Source of the DNA: Prevotella sp.
GTDB lineage: Bacteria > Bacteroidota > Bacteroidia > Bacteroidales > Bacteroidaceae
Direction: 5' to 3'
DNA: 64,000 nucleotides
Assembly (NCBI GenBank): GCA_017965725.1
Contig: JAGCPK010000078.1
Span: forward strand, 1-64,000
The notes under the pieces are model-generated. The model did not search any database. It had not been told where the DNA came from and worked only from the letters and a program-made list of their open reading frames with translations. The translations under genes and the position numbers were made by a program. This document shows positions 7,445 through 16,826 of the stretch, piece by piece. How positions within the stretch are numbered: the stretch's first letter is position 1; every line of letters begins with the position of its first letter.

Positions 7445-9049
7445 TTATTTCTCAGCGGCTTTCTTCTGCTTGAGGTGACGCTGTAATGTCTGCATGCACT
7501 CACGACGCGGGATGATGACACTCACACCGTGGTAGTTGATCTCGTCGCGGATGGCAGCAGTGATCTCGGGCATGTTCTTGGGGATGGGATTCACCACCTT
7601 CAGGTGATCCTCGCTCAGACCCAAGCCCTTGCAGATAGCCTCAAACTTATTGGTACCAGCAGAGTCCTGTCCTCCCGTCATAGCGGTAGTCAGGTTGTCG
7701 GAGATGATGACGGTGATGTCGGCATTCTCGTTAATAGCGTCGAGCAAGCCCGTCATTCCGCTGTGGGTAAAGGTAGAGTCGCCAATGATAGCCACAGCAG
7801 GCCATTGTCCTGCATCCGAGGCACCCTTGGCCATTGTGATGGAAGCACCCATATCGACACACGAATGGATGGCCTTGTATGGTGGCAGGAAACCGAGGGT
7901 GTAGCATCCGATATCGCCAAACACACGGGCGTTGGGATATTCGCGCAACACCTCGTTGAGGGCGGTATAGACATCACGGTGTCCGCAACCCTGACAGAGT
8001 GCAGGCGGACGCGGGGTGACATCCTCGCAGGGCGCGTAACTCTCGCTGCTCTCGATACCTAATGCCTTCTTCAGGAAGTCGGGGTTGAGTTCGCCCGTAC
8101 GGGGCAGTTCGCCTGTGAGACGACCCTTGATGACGGCATTGCCAGGCATCACACCACGCACCTGATCCTCGATGAACGGCTGACCCTCTTCAGCAATCAG
8201 CACCAGTTCACAGTCGTCGGTCATGCGACGGATGAGTTTCTTGGGCAACGGATACTGCGAGATCTTCAGCACGGGATACGGGCAACCGTCGGGATAGCAC
8301 TCCATCAGATAGTTGTAGGCGATGCCACTGGCGATTATACCCATCTTATGGTTGGGGGCATCGATATACTTATTATATTTGCTATCGACAGCCATCTGCT
8401 CGAGGAGAGGCTGCTGACCTGTCACCACGATATTACGCTTACGGGCAAAGGCGGGCAGAAGCACCCAGTTGGAGGCCTGAGCCTCGTAGTTGAGTTCGTT
8501 CTGCGGACGCGGCTCATCCTTCACCTCCACCACAGCACGACTGTGAGCCATACGGGTGGTGACGCGCATCAGCACGGGCAGATGCATCTGCTCGGAGAGG
8601 TCGTAGGCCTCAGCCATCATGTCGTAAGCCTCCTGCTGACTGCTGGGCTCGAGTGTTGGCACCATGGCGAACTTACCGTAGAAACGGCTGTCCTGCTCGT
8701 CCTGTGAGGAGTGCATCGAGGGGTCATCGGCCACCAGCACGATGATACCGCCGTTGGTGCCCGTCATGGCTGAGTTCACAAACGGGTCGGCACAGACATT
8801 CAGTCCTACATGTTTCATACACACCAGTGCCCGCTTGCCCATATACGACATACCGAGGGCTGCCTCCATAGCCGTCTTCTCGTTGGTTGACCAACGGCTG
8901 TGGATACCGCGCTCCTGAGCCTGCTTCGAGTCCTGGATATACTCTGTGATTTCTGTGGAGGGAGTACCGGGATAGGCATAGACGCCACTGAGTCCTGCGT
9001 CAATCGCACCCTGTGCAATTGCTTCGTCTCCCAATAAAAGCCTTTTCAT
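7445..9049 (-). CDS. iorA: Indolepyruvate oxidoreductase subunit alpha, no ferredoxin domain
   Basis: Catalytic, thiamine-diphosphate-binding subunit. The N-terminal pyrimidine domain (GVYAYPGTPSTEI) is followed by the linker domain and a C-terminal TPP domain with LCQGCGHRD near residue 354, GDIGCYTLG and the GDSTFTHSGMTGLLDAIN metal/diphosphate region. The protein stops at 534 residues with RREC and a lysine-rich tail. Classical IorA is over 600 residues and ends with two 4Fe-4S clusters in CxxCxxC motifs; these are absent here. The electron carrier must therefore dock differently or be supplied by another protein. First gene of the operon; promoter box at 9099-9106. Confidence 0.9.
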   Translation of the reverse strand: MKRLLLGDEAIAQGAIDAGLSGVYAYPGTPSTEITEYIQDSKQAQERGIHSRWSTNEKTAMEAALGMSYMGKRALVCMKHVGLNVCADPFVNSAMTGTNGGIIVLVADDPSMHSSQDEQDSRFYGKFAMVPTLEPSSQQEAYDMMAEAYDLSEQMHLPVLMRVTTRMAHSRAVVEVKDEPRPQNELNYEAQASNWVLLPAFARKRNIVVTGQQPLLEQMAVDSKYNKYIDAPNHKMGIIASGIAYNYLMECYPDGCPYPVLKISQYPLPKKLIRRMTDDCELVLIAEEGQPFIEDQVRGVMPGNAVIKGRLTGELPRTGELNPDFLKKALGIESSESYAPCEDVTPRPPALCQGCGHRDVYTALNEVLREYPNARVFGDIGCYTLGFLPPYKAIHSCVDMGASITMAKGASDAGQWPAVAIIGDSTFTHSGMTGLLDAINENADITVIISDNLTTAMTGGQDSAGTNKFEAICKGLGLSEDHLKVVNPIPKNMPEITAAIRDEINYHGVSVIIPRRECMQTLQRHLKQKKAAEK

Positions 9050-9098
9050 TTGACTATTTGACTATTTAACAATTTGACTATTTTTCTTTTCTAAGCCG

Positions 9099-9106
9099 CA
9101 AAGGTA
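9099..9106 (-). promoter_or_regulatory. Promoter -7 box of the iorA-iorB-aminotransferase operon
   Basis: TACCTTTG on the minus strand, 49 bases before the iorA ATG. Tandem TTTGACTAT-like words fill the leader. Confidence 0.6.
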
Positions 9107-9125
9107 CGACTTTTCAGTCGAATAA

Positions 9126-9166
9126 ACAAAAAAATGCGGCTTTATTTGCAAAAGCCGCATTTTTAT
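9126..9166 (-). terminator. Terminator after the outer-membrane protein gene
   Basis: A 14-bp stem (AAAAATGCGGCTTT with its complement) around a six-base loop, with T runs on both sides, lies between the outer-membrane protein gene and the iorA promoter. It can work in both directions. Confidence 0.8.
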
Positions 9167-9184
9167 TCAGATATTTATCACCTT

Positions 9185-10801
9185 TTAGAAGGTATATCCT
9201 AAGGTCAGGAGCACCTGATGACGCTTGTTGTTTACCTCGGTAGCACCTACAGGGTTGGCATCATACTGCTGGAAGGGATAGAAATCACCCTTGGTGGCAG
9301 AATACTGATAAGCCACGTCGATGTTCATGTTGCCTGCCTTGAAACCGAGACCTGCAGTGAGGCGGTTAGTAGCCTTCCAGTTGGTGTAGTCGGAAGTAGA
9401 GGCATACATCACACCAGGAGAGTCGAGCATCATGTTACGATAGCCATCCTTGTCGTAGGCAGCACTGACATAGTTGTAACCCAGGCGCACAGCCAACTCA
9501 GGTACGGGCTTGAACTCGGCACCAACCTTCAGCGTATGCACACCCTTCAGCGATTCTTCCGTGTTGCGCTTCACAGCCTCGTCGGTATAGGAATCCTCAT
9601 TGCCATAGCCGTCGTAGCCATCGTTGATGCGGTTGCGGGTGGCACCATAGTCGGAGAACTCGTAACTGGCTCCGATGGCGAGGTTATTGCCTACAGTATG
9701 ACCCATACTGACACCGAACTTCCAGGGGGTGTAGAGTTTGAACTTATACTCCTCTTCATCAGCACCGTAGTCATAGCAACCATAGTCGCTGCCGTTCACA
9801 ATCTCCGTAAAGTTGATGGACTTGAGATCATAGAAGGTGGGAGTAGAGACATACAGACCGATACGGAAGGGAGAGGTCTCGACGGGGCGGAAGATGACAC
9901 CACCAGTGATGTCGGCACCATAACCCTTGATCTTCCTCTCGTCACCGTAAGAGATGACACCTGCATCCTGACCTTTACTTGTGACCATACCCTCGCTATA
10001 TTGCGAGTAGCCCTTATAGTTCACGTGGTGAATACCGACGGTGATTCCCCAGAAGAACCGGTCGTTCTCGTTGCCACTGATGTTGAAGTCGAAATCGTTG
10101 ATCCAGCCTCTGTGCGCACGGTCAAAGGCAAACCCATCGGCTGCCAGGTCGAAGATATAGGATTGGGGTTTTTCCAAGGACATCAGATACTCATAGTCAG
10201 CATCGAGCAACACGGAGTTGGCGTTCAGGTAATCCAAGGTGCTGAAGGTCTGTGCACGGTAGTCGCTTTTTTCACCCTCCCAGCCTACCAACTCACCTTG
10301 GTCGTTGAAACCGAGATAATAGCCACCGTTCCTCACATGTCCTAGCTCTGCCTTTTTATACGACAAGGCGTTGCTCGAAACATTAGACAACCTGTTGGCA
10401 GCCGAAAGGATCTGGTTGAAATTACGACTCTTGTGGTAATTGAATGCGAAGTTCATATACGACGTGCCCGACGTACGGGTGGAATAGACGAAGCCTAACT
10501 GGTCGAAACTCATATTCGTCTTTCCTAGTCTGTCGAACTTCTCCACATCCTGTTGCGACACCAAGCCAAGCGTCCCGCTCACCGTAGAATGACGGAAGAG
10601 ACCTATACCTGCAGGGTTGGTACCTATGGTGGAGATGTCGGCACCCAGTGCCTCCATCGCACCACCCATACCCACATAACGGGCTGTTCCGTTAAGATCC
10701 TCGCCCAACAGACGGGCACTCTCGTATGTATCCTGTGCAGCCGCTGGCAGTACCACTGCCATCATCAATGCTGCTAAAGCAATCTTCTTCATATCTTTCA
10801 T
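9185..10801 (-). CDS. Outer-membrane beta-barrel protein, OMPP1/FadL-like
   Basis: A 538-residue protein with a signal peptide (cleavage probably after PAAAQ), an N-terminal segment ARYVGMGGAMEALGADISTIGTNPAGIGL typical in kind of the FadL/TodX-type barrels of Bacteroidetes, then alternating aromatic beta-strands and a C-terminal strand ending in TLGYTF, the aromatic end used for barrel assembly. FadL-type proteins import hydrophobic compounds; the substrate here is unknown. A second in-frame ATG at 10792 gives an equally good signal peptide. It follows the aromatic-rich protein by 44 bases without a clear promoter, so the two are probably one operon. Confidence 0.75.
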   Translation of the reverse strand: MKDMKKIALAALMMAVVLPAAAQDTYESARLLGEDLNGTARYVGMGGAMEALGADISTIGTNPAGIGLFRHSTVSGTLGLVSQQDVEKFDRLGKTNMSFDQLGFVYSTRTSGTSYMNFAFNYHKSRNFNQILSAANRLSNVSSNALSYKKAELGHVRNGGYYLGFNDQGELVGWEGEKSDYRAQTFSTLDYLNANSVLLDADYEYLMSLEKPQSYIFDLAADGFAFDRAHRGWINDFDFNISGNENDRFFWGITVGIHHVNYKGYSQYSEGMVTSKGQDAGVISYGDERKIKGYGADITGGVIFRPVETSPFRIGLYVSTPTFYDLKSINFTEIVNGSDYGCYDYGADEEEYKFKLYTPWKFGVSMGHTVGNNLAIGASYEFSDYGATRNRINDGYDGYGNEDSYTDEAVKRNTEESLKGVHTLKVGAEFKPVPELAVRLGYNYVSAAYDKDGYRNMMLDSPGVMYASTSDYTNWKATNRLTAGLGFKAGNMNIDVAYQYSATKGDFYPFQQYDANPVGATEVNNKRHQVLLTLGYTF

Positions 10802-10845
10802 TAATTATCAATTATCAGTTATCAATTATCAGTTTGAATCAGTGA

Positions 10846-11901
10846 TCACCTGCGTCCGCCAAGGCTTCCGCCGCCACCGCTACGGCCACCTCCGCCGCCG
10901 CCACCGCTGAAGCCACCGCCGCCTCCGCCACCGCTGAAGCCACCACCACTGCTACTGCTGCTGTAAGTGGTACTACGCGAAGCATTGGAAGAACTGTTGT
11001 TGTACGTGGTCGTACTACGAGTGCCGCTGAAGTTGCCACTGCCACTGGTTCTGGTGTTGGTACTTCCAGTGCGGTTGACGCGTGAACTATGGTTACCCAC
11101 CGTACGCTCTCTCAGGCTGCTAGAACGACTGCTGTTTGCAGATGCTGTGGAGGAAGAACGTCCGACAGACCTGTCGCCTGCGAAGTAGCCATGCGTCCTG
11201 CCAGTGCGACTGATGGTACCAGTATTGCCATTGTAGGTGTTGTGGTATCTGCCACCACCTCCATAACTGACGTAATAGGGGTAATAGTTATAATAATAAC
11301 CATAGGGATAATAGCCCCAACCGTAGCGCCAAGGATCATGCCATCCGAAGTACCAGGGATCGTAGTAACTGTAGTACCAAGGGTCGTAGAAACCACCATA
11401 CCTGTAATACCAAGGATCGTAGATGCTATAGTACCAGGGATCATACCACCCACCATACCAGCCATAAGAACGGTAATACCAAGGCGAATGCCAACTCCAG
11501 GTGTCTCTGCCAAGGTGATAACCAGCCCAGAAGGCTGCATTCTCAGTGAGGTCGTAATCGTCGAAGCGAACCATCTTCTTCGTCAGTGCGTAGTCCTCAA
11601 CGGCCAGTGAGTCGGAAGCCATCGACAGTGAGTCGGGATAGACACCCTTCACACCACTGAACTCGATGATGTCGTTGACAGAGTCGTTGCCAATCACCAT
11701 GTACTTGCTCTCCATACGATTATACTCATCCACACTGCGGTTGCTGCCTGAATGATAGACAGTCGAACGCAAACCGTCATTGTACGTCACCTGCTTCTCC
11801 GTTGCCTTCTTCTTGGGAACGAAATAGAGGTCATCGTCCTGAGCCACCATCGTGAATGGCAGGGCTCCCATCAGGATTGAGATCAGTAATAACTTCTTCA
11901 T
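10846..11901 (-). CDS. Secreted protein with DPWYY repeats and Gly-rich tail
   Basis: A 351-residue exported protein that I cannot assign to a family. After a signal peptide (cleavage near MVAQ) come about 110 ordinary residues, then three low-complexity blocks: an aromatic block at about 134-213 with at least five DPWYY/DPWYF/DPWRY units spaced 10-14 residues apart, a Ser/Thr/Arg block at about 220-315, and a Gly tail (GGGFSGGGGGGG) from about 318. The composition suggests an extended, sticky or self-associating surface protein, which is inference. It is the first gene of a two-gene operon with the outer-membrane barrel protein. Confidence 0.6.
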   Translation of the reverse strand: MKKLLLISILMGALPFTMVAQDDDLYFVPKKKATEKQVTYNDGLRSTVYHSGSNRSVDEYNRMESKYMVIGNDSVNDIIEFSGVKGVYPDSLSMASDSLAVEDYALTKKMVRFDDYDLTENAAFWAGYHLGRDTWSWHSPWYYRSYGWYGGWYDPWYYSIYDPWYYRYGGFYDPWYYSYYDPWYFGWHDPWRYGWGYYPYGYYYNYYPYYVSYGGGGRYHNTYNGNTGTISRTGRTHGYFAGDRSVGRSSSTASANSSRSSSLRERTVGNHSSRVNRTGSTNTRTSGSGNFSGTRSTTTYNNSSSNASRSTTYSSSSSGGGFSGGGGGGGFSGGGGGGGRSGGGGSLGGRR

Positions 11902-11929
11902 ATTCTTGCAAATTTAATTGTTCACGCTG

Positions 11930-11937
11930 CAAAATTA
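11930..11937 (-). promoter_or_regulatory. Promoter -7 box of the aromatic-rich protein operon
   Basis: TAATTTTG on the minus strand, 28 bases before the ATG. A second identical box at 11953-11960 stands 23 bases further upstream, so two start points are possible. Confidence 0.45.
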
Positions 11938-12002
11938 CTTATTAATTCACTGCAAAATTAAGGAAAAACCCTAAACCACGATAGGATTTTCCCTATTTTT
12001 TG

Positions 12003-12010
12003 TAAATTTG
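12003..12010 (+). promoter_or_regulatory. Promoter -7 box of prmA
   Basis: TAAATTTG, 20 bases before the prmA ATG at 12031. Confidence 0.5.
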
Positions 12011-12030
12011 CACCAAAATTTAACATCATC

Positions 12031-12885
12031 ATGAAGTATTTCGAAGTAGATTTCACCCTTACACCCAACGACAGCGACGCCCGCGACTTGCTCGCAGCCC
12101 TCGCTGGAGAGGCTGATTTCGAGACTTTCGAGGAAACAGATACAGGACTGAAAGGCTATGTCCAACAGTCGCTCTTCTCTGAGGAAGTCCTCGAGGAAGT
12201 CCTCACCGACTTCCCTTTCGACGGCACCACCATCACCTATGACATCCGCGAGGCAGAGAACAAAGACTGGAACGAACAATGGGAACAGGAAGGCTTTGAC
12301 CCCATCATCATCTCTGATGGGGCCATCATCATCCACGATGGGCGCCATCTCCCCTTTTCTGTGTCTTCCCAATGTACAGAAATAGAAATCGACGCAAGAC
12401 TCGCCTTCGGAACTGGTACCCACGAGACCACACGTATGGTCTGCTCTACCCTATTCGAACACACGCCAAAGGGCCGTGTTCTCGACTGTGGCACTGGCAC
12501 TGGCATCCTCTCCATTTGCGCCCTGAAACTCGGAGCCTCTGAGGCTGTCGGATACGACATCGATGAGTGGTCTGTCGATAATGCCCGCCACAATGCCGTC
12601 ATCAATCATGTCGATAATCGCTTTCAGTCACTCCTTGGTGACGCGACTATATTAAATAAGGTGGAAGGCGTGTTCGACATTGTGATGGCAAACATCAACC
12701 GCAACATCCTCCTGGCAGACATGCCCCTCTTCCGCAAGAAGATGGCAACAGGAGCCTTTCTCATCCTCAGCGGCTTCTATACTGCCGACATTCCGATGCT
12801 CGCGGAAAAGGCAGAATCCCTCGGTCTCACCCTCGAATCACAAAGACAAGACAACGACTGGGCCTGCCTCGTCTTCAGGTCGTAA
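12031..12885 (+). CDS. prmA: Ribosomal protein L11 methyltransferase
   Basis: Cytoplasmic SAM-dependent enzyme that trimethylates ribosomal protein L11. The 284 residues have an N-terminal substrate-recognition domain, the FGTGTHETTRM motif near 128-138, motif I VLDCGTGTGILSI near 150, and the catalytic-loop signature VMANINRNILL near 219. Length is normal for the family. It is transcribed to the right, away from the aromatic-rich protein, and 76 bases separate it from the LacI-type gene, which has its own promoter. Confidence 0.93.
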   Translation: MKYFEVDFTLTPNDSDARDLLAALAGEADFETFEETDTGLKGYVQQSLFSEEVLEEVLTDFPFDGTTITYDIREAENKDWNEQWEQEGFDPIIISDGAIIIHDGRHLPFSVSSQCTEIEIDARLAFGTGTHETTRMVCSTLFEHTPKGRVLDCGTGTGILSICALKLGASEAVGYDIDEWSVDNARHNAVINHVDNRFQSLLGDATILNKVEGVFDIVMANINRNILLADMPLFRKKMATGAFLILSGFYTADIPMLAEKAESLGLTLESQRQDNDWACLVFRS

Positions 12886-12928
12886 ACAATAAACAGACAA
12901 AATGTTTGGCGGTATGAATTATTATTCG

Positions 12929-12936
12929 TACCTTTG
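12929..12936 (+). promoter_or_regulatory. Promoter -7 box of the galacturonate operon
   Basis: TACCTTTG with a TTTGG word about 20 bases upstream (12904-12908), 25 bases before the LacI-type gene. Confidence 0.6.
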
Positions 12937-12961
12937 CCGACAAAATTAATCAGAATCAATC

Positions 12962-14029
12962 ATGGCAAAAGAGAACATCCGAATCAAGGACATCGCCGAG
13001 CGAGCAGGTGTTTCTGTAGGAACGGTTGACCGTGTGTTGCACAACCGTCCAAATGTATCAAAAACAGCCCTCGAGAAAGTGAACAATGCGCTGAAGGAGA
13101 TGGACTACAAACCCAACGTCTATGCCTCTGCCCTCGCCTACAACAAGTCATATACTTTCTATATCGTTCTGCCCAAGCATGAGAGTGAAGCCTACTGGGA
13201 CGAGATAGAGGAAGGGGCACAGGCCTGTACGGACTTCCGACGCGACTTTGGCATCACCCTGAAGTTCTTGTACTATGAGCGATTCAACAATGCCTCTTTC
13301 ACCCGGATGGTGCGCGAGTTCCTCACGGAGAAGTTCGATGGTGTGATCATTGTGCCTACCACGCTGGAGCAGACAGCACGCTTTACGGAGAAACTGACAG
13401 AGCGCCAGATTCCTTACGTGCTGCTCGACTCGTATATGCCAGACCTGAAGCCTCTGGCTTTCTTTGGACAGGATTCTTTTGCCAGCGGCTACTTTGCTGC
13501 CCGTATGCTGATGCTCATCGCCTCGAAGGAGAAAGAGATTGCCATCATGAAACAGACACGTGACGGTAAGGTGGGCTCTAAGCAGCAGGCTAACCGCGAG
13601 ACGGGCTTCCGTCACTATATGGTAGATCACTTCCCCGATGTGAAAATCATAGAGGTGGACCTGCCACTCGACGAAGAGCGCAAGGAGTATGACGGTATCC
13701 TGGAGAAATTTTTCAAAGAACACCCACGGGTACATCACTGCATCACATTCAACTCGAAGGCACACCTCGTGGGTGAGTTCTTGCAAAAAACAAACCGCAG
13801 GAACGTACAGATCATGGGCTACGACATGGTGCACAAGAACGAGGTTTGCATCCGTCAGGGAAGTATCTCGTTCCTCATCGCCCAGCATGCCTATCAACAG
13901 GGCTACGCCTCAGTAGATGCGCTCTTCAACGCTGTCGTGTTGAAACGTGCTGTGAACCCCGTGAACTACATGCCTATTGAGATCCTGACAAAGGAAAACG
14001 TGGATTTCTATCGCAGAACGGCGATTTAG
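12962..14029 (+). CDS. LacI-family transcriptional regulator
   Basis: DNA-binding regulator of 355 residues. The N-terminal helix-turn-helix reads IKDIAERAGVSVGTVDRVLH, with the hinge region to about residue 60, followed by a periplasmic-binding-protein-like sugar-sensing domain. It opens an operon with altronate dehydratase and an antiporter, 16 bases ahead of uxaA, so a galacturonate-path intermediate is the likely effector and its own operon the likely target. Both are inferred from position. Confidence 0.88.
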   Translation: MAKENIRIKDIAERAGVSVGTVDRVLHNRPNVSKTALEKVNNALKEMDYKPNVYASALAYNKSYTFYIVLPKHESEAYWDEIEEGAQACTDFRRDFGITLKFLYYERFNNASFTRMVREFLTEKFDGVIIVPTTLEQTARFTEKLTERQIPYVLLDSYMPDLKPLAFFGQDSFASGYFAARMLMLIASKEKEIAIMKQTRDGKVGSKQQANRETGFRHYMVDHFPDVKIIEVDLPLDEERKEYDGILEKFFKEHPRVHHCITFNSKAHLVGEFLQKTNRRNVQIMGYDMVHKNEVCIRQGSISFLIAQHAYQQGYASVDALFNAVVLKRAVNPVNYMPIEILTKENVDFYRRTAI

Positions 14030-14045
14030 TTTACAGTATAGAGAT

Positions 14046-15542
14046 ATGGCTTTGGCATCTTTCTTGAAGATTAATGTGGCTGACAGCGTGGTGGTATGTC
14101 TGCAGGCCATGAAGAAAGGAGAAATCATCGAAGCAGATGGTCAAAGCATCATACTGAATCAAGATACACCAGCCGGTCATAAGGTACTCATCAAAGATGT
14201 GAAGGCGGGTGAGAACATCATCAAATATGGCTATCCCATTGGACATGCCACAGAGAATCTGAAGGCTGGCGACTGGGTGAACGAGAACAATCTGAAGACA
14301 AATCTTTCTGGTACGCTCGAATACACTTACAATCCTGTAAACGAGGTATTTAGCATCAAAAAAGAAAACAGACACTTTAAGGCCTATAAACGCTCAAATG
14401 GTGATGTAGGCATACGCAATGAGATATGGATTGTGCCCACCGTAGGCTGCGTCAACGGCATTGCGGAACGCTTGGCAAATCAACTGCGAAAGGAAACGGG
14501 TTGTCGTGACATTGACGCCATCTGTGCCTGGCACCACAACTATGGATGTTCGCAACTCTCAGAGGATCACGAGAACACCCGTAAGGTGCTGCGCGACATC
14601 TGTCTGCACCCCAATGCAGGAGGTGTATTGGTGCTGAGTCTCGGTTGCGAGAACAACCAACCCGAAGATTTCATGGCCATGTTAGGCAACTACGACAAGA
14701 GTCGTATCCGTCTGTTGGTGACACAGAAGGTGGAAGGTGACGAAGTGGAAGAAGGGATGCGTATCCTGCGTGAACTCTACGACATTGCCCGTAAAGATCA
14801 GCGCGTAGAGGTACCTGTCTCGGAACTGCGTGTTGGTTTGAAATGTGGCGGATCAGACGGATTCAGCGGCATCACCGCCAACCCCCTCGTGGGTGAGTTC
14901 AGTGACTGGCTCGTGGCGCAGGGCGGCACATCAGTGCTGACAGAGGTACCAGAAATGTTTGGGGCTGAGACCATCCTGATGAACCGATGCAGGACAGAAG
15001 AAATCTTCAACCAGACGGTGAAGATGATCAACAACTTCAAGAACTATTTCCTCTCACACGGAGAGCCTGTGGGCGAGAATCCTTCACCAGGCAATAAGGC
15101 TGGCGGCATCTCTACCCTTGAGGACAAGGCGCTGGGTTGCACACAGAAATGTGGCAAGGCACCTGTGAGTGGTGTGATGGAATATGGTGACAGGATGCAG
15201 AACAACGGGTTGAACCTCTTGTCTGCTCCAGGCAACGACCTCGTGGCTGCCACTGCCCTCGCCTCCTGTGGTTGTCATCTCGTACTCTTCACCACAGGAC
15301 GCGGTACGCCCTTCGGAACTTTCGTTCCTACGATGAAGATTGCCACCAACCCCACGTTGGCGAAGAACAAGCCACAATGGGTGGACTTCTCAGCAGGACA
15401 ACTCGTAGAGGGCCGTACCATGCAGGAACTTGTGCCTGAGTTCATCGACAAGGTACTTGCCGTTGCCAGTGGTCAGCCTGCCCGCAATGAGGAAAACGAC
15501 TATCGTGAAATCTCCATCTTTAAAAACGGAGTCACGTTATAA
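14046..15542 (+). CDS. uxaA: Altronate dehydratase
   Basis: Dehydrates D-altronate to 2-keto-3-deoxygluconate in the galacturonate (pectin) path. The 498 residues show an N-terminal SAF-like domain (about 1-90) fused to the catalytic domain with HHNYGCSQL, GCENNQPEDF, KCGGSDGFSGITANP and the late DFSAGQLVEG segment, all marks of full-length UxaA. It is encoded between the LacI-type regulator and the antiporter. The companion genes uxaB, uxaC and the KDG kinase/aldolase are not in this window. Confidence 0.92.
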   Translation: MALASFLKINVADSVVVCLQAMKKGEIIEADGQSIILNQDTPAGHKVLIKDVKAGENIIKYGYPIGHATENLKAGDWVNENNLKTNLSGTLEYTYNPVNEVFSIKKENRHFKAYKRSNGDVGIRNEIWIVPTVGCVNGIAERLANQLRKETGCRDIDAICAWHHNYGCSQLSEDHENTRKVLRDICLHPNAGGVLVLSLGCENNQPEDFMAMLGNYDKSRIRLLVTQKVEGDEVEEGMRILRELYDIARKDQRVEVPVSELRVGLKCGGSDGFSGITANPLVGEFSDWLVAQGGTSVLTEVPEMFGAETILMNRCRTEEIFNQTVKMINNFKNYFLSHGEPVGENPSPGNKAGGISTLEDKALGCTQKCGKAPVSGVMEYGDRMQNNGLNLLSAPGNDLVAATALASCGCHLVLFTTGRGTPFGTFVPTMKIATNPTLAKNKPQWVDFSAGQLVEGRTMQELVPEFIDKVLAVASGQPARNEENDYREISIFKNGVTL

Positions 15543-15551
15543 AGTGAGAAA

Positions 15552-16826
15552 ATGAAGAAAGGTCTGATAGCATTGTCGCCACTGGGGGTGTTTATCATCC
15601 TCTATTTAGTCACCAGCATCATCGCTGGTGATTTCTACAAGGTGCCTATCACCGTGGCCTTTATGGCGTCAAGCATCTATGCAGTGCTGATACATGGCGG
15701 CAGACCGTTGAAAGAGCGCATCGACACGTTCAGTCGTGGAGCCGCCACAGGACAGATGATGCTGATGATCTGGATCTTCGTTCTGGCAGGAGCCTTCGCC
15801 AACTCCGCAAAGATGATGGGCAGCATAGACGCCACCGTCAACCTGACACTCTCACTACTGCCTCCACAGATGCTGTTGGCTGGACTCTTTGTGGCTGCCT
15901 GTTTCATCTCCATATCCATTGGTACAAGCGTGGGAACAATCGTTGCCCTCACGCCCATTGCAGCAGGTGTAGCCCAACAGACGGGTACAGACATCGCCCT
16001 GATGACAGCTGTCGTAGTGGGTGGTTCATTCTTTGGCGATAACCTCTCCTTTATCTCCGACACGACAATTGTCGCCACCTCTACACAAGGCTGTCGCCTC
16101 AGCGACAAGTTCCGTGTGAACTCGTTTATCGTAGTGCCTGCAGCACTAGTTATCCTCGTGGTGTATATCCTGATGGGATCTGACGTTCATGCACCTCAGG
16201 AGATTGATGCCGTGCAGTGGGTGAAGGTGATCCCCTACCTCGTCGTGCTGGTTACAGCCATCTTCGGTATGAACGTCATGGCGGTGCTGACACTGGGCAT
16301 CATCCTGACAGGCATCATCGGACTGCTGACAGGCTCTTTTGACATCTTTGGCTGGATGAAGGCAATGGGTGACGGTATCATAGGCATGGGAGAACTTATC
16401 ATCATCACCATGATGGCTGGAGGTATGCTGGAACTCATCAAGCAACAGGGCGGCATAGATTTCATCATCCAGCGGATGACGCGTCATGTCCATGGGAAAC
16501 GGGGCGCGGAATTGAGTATCGGTGCACTGGTGGCACTGGTGGATGTGTGCACAGCCAACAATACCGTTGCCATCATCACCGTAGGTGGCATAGCCAAACA
16601 GATTGGTGACAAATACGGTGTGGACAACAAGAAGGCAGCCTCCATCCTCGATACATTCTCCTGCTTTGTGCAGGGACTCATCCCCTACGGAGCACAGTTA
16701 CTGATGGCCGCAGGACTCGCTGCCCTCAATCCCGTCAGTATCATACCTTATTTATATTATCCCTTTGCCATCGGCATAGCGGCATTATTGTCAATACTAT
16801 TCAGATACCCCAAGAGATACTCATGA
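15552..16826 (+). CDS. NhaC-family Na+/H+ antiporter-like transporter
   Basis: Inner-membrane protein of 424 residues with roughly 10-12 hydrophobic segments. The middle contains FGDNLSFISDTTIVAT, close to the conserved GDxxSPxSDTT region of NhaC antiporters. It lies nine bases after uxaA and overlaps the next gene by four. Similar genes travel with uxaA in other Bacteroidales; it might handle sodium/proton balance during uronate growth or carry an organic acid. The ion or substrate is not shown by the sequence. Confidence 0.78.
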   Translation: MKKGLIALSPLGVFIILYLVTSIIAGDFYKVPITVAFMASSIYAVLIHGGRPLKERIDTFSRGAATGQMMLMIWIFVLAGAFANSAKMMGSIDATVNLTLSLLPPQMLLAGLFVAACFISISIGTSVGTIVALTPIAAGVAQQTGTDIALMTAVVVGGSFFGDNLSFISDTTIVATSTQGCRLSDKFRVNSFIVVPAALVILVVYILMGSDVHAPQEIDAVQWVKVIPYLVVLVTAIFGMNVMAVLTLGIILTGIIGLLTGSFDIFGWMKAMGDGIIGMGELIIITMMAGGMLELIKQQGGIDFIIQRMTRHVHGKRGAELSIGALVALVDVCTANNTVAIITVGGIAKQIGDKYGVDNKKAASILDTFSCFVQGLIPYGAQLLMAAGLAALNPVSIIPYLYYPFAIGIAALLSILFRYPKRYS

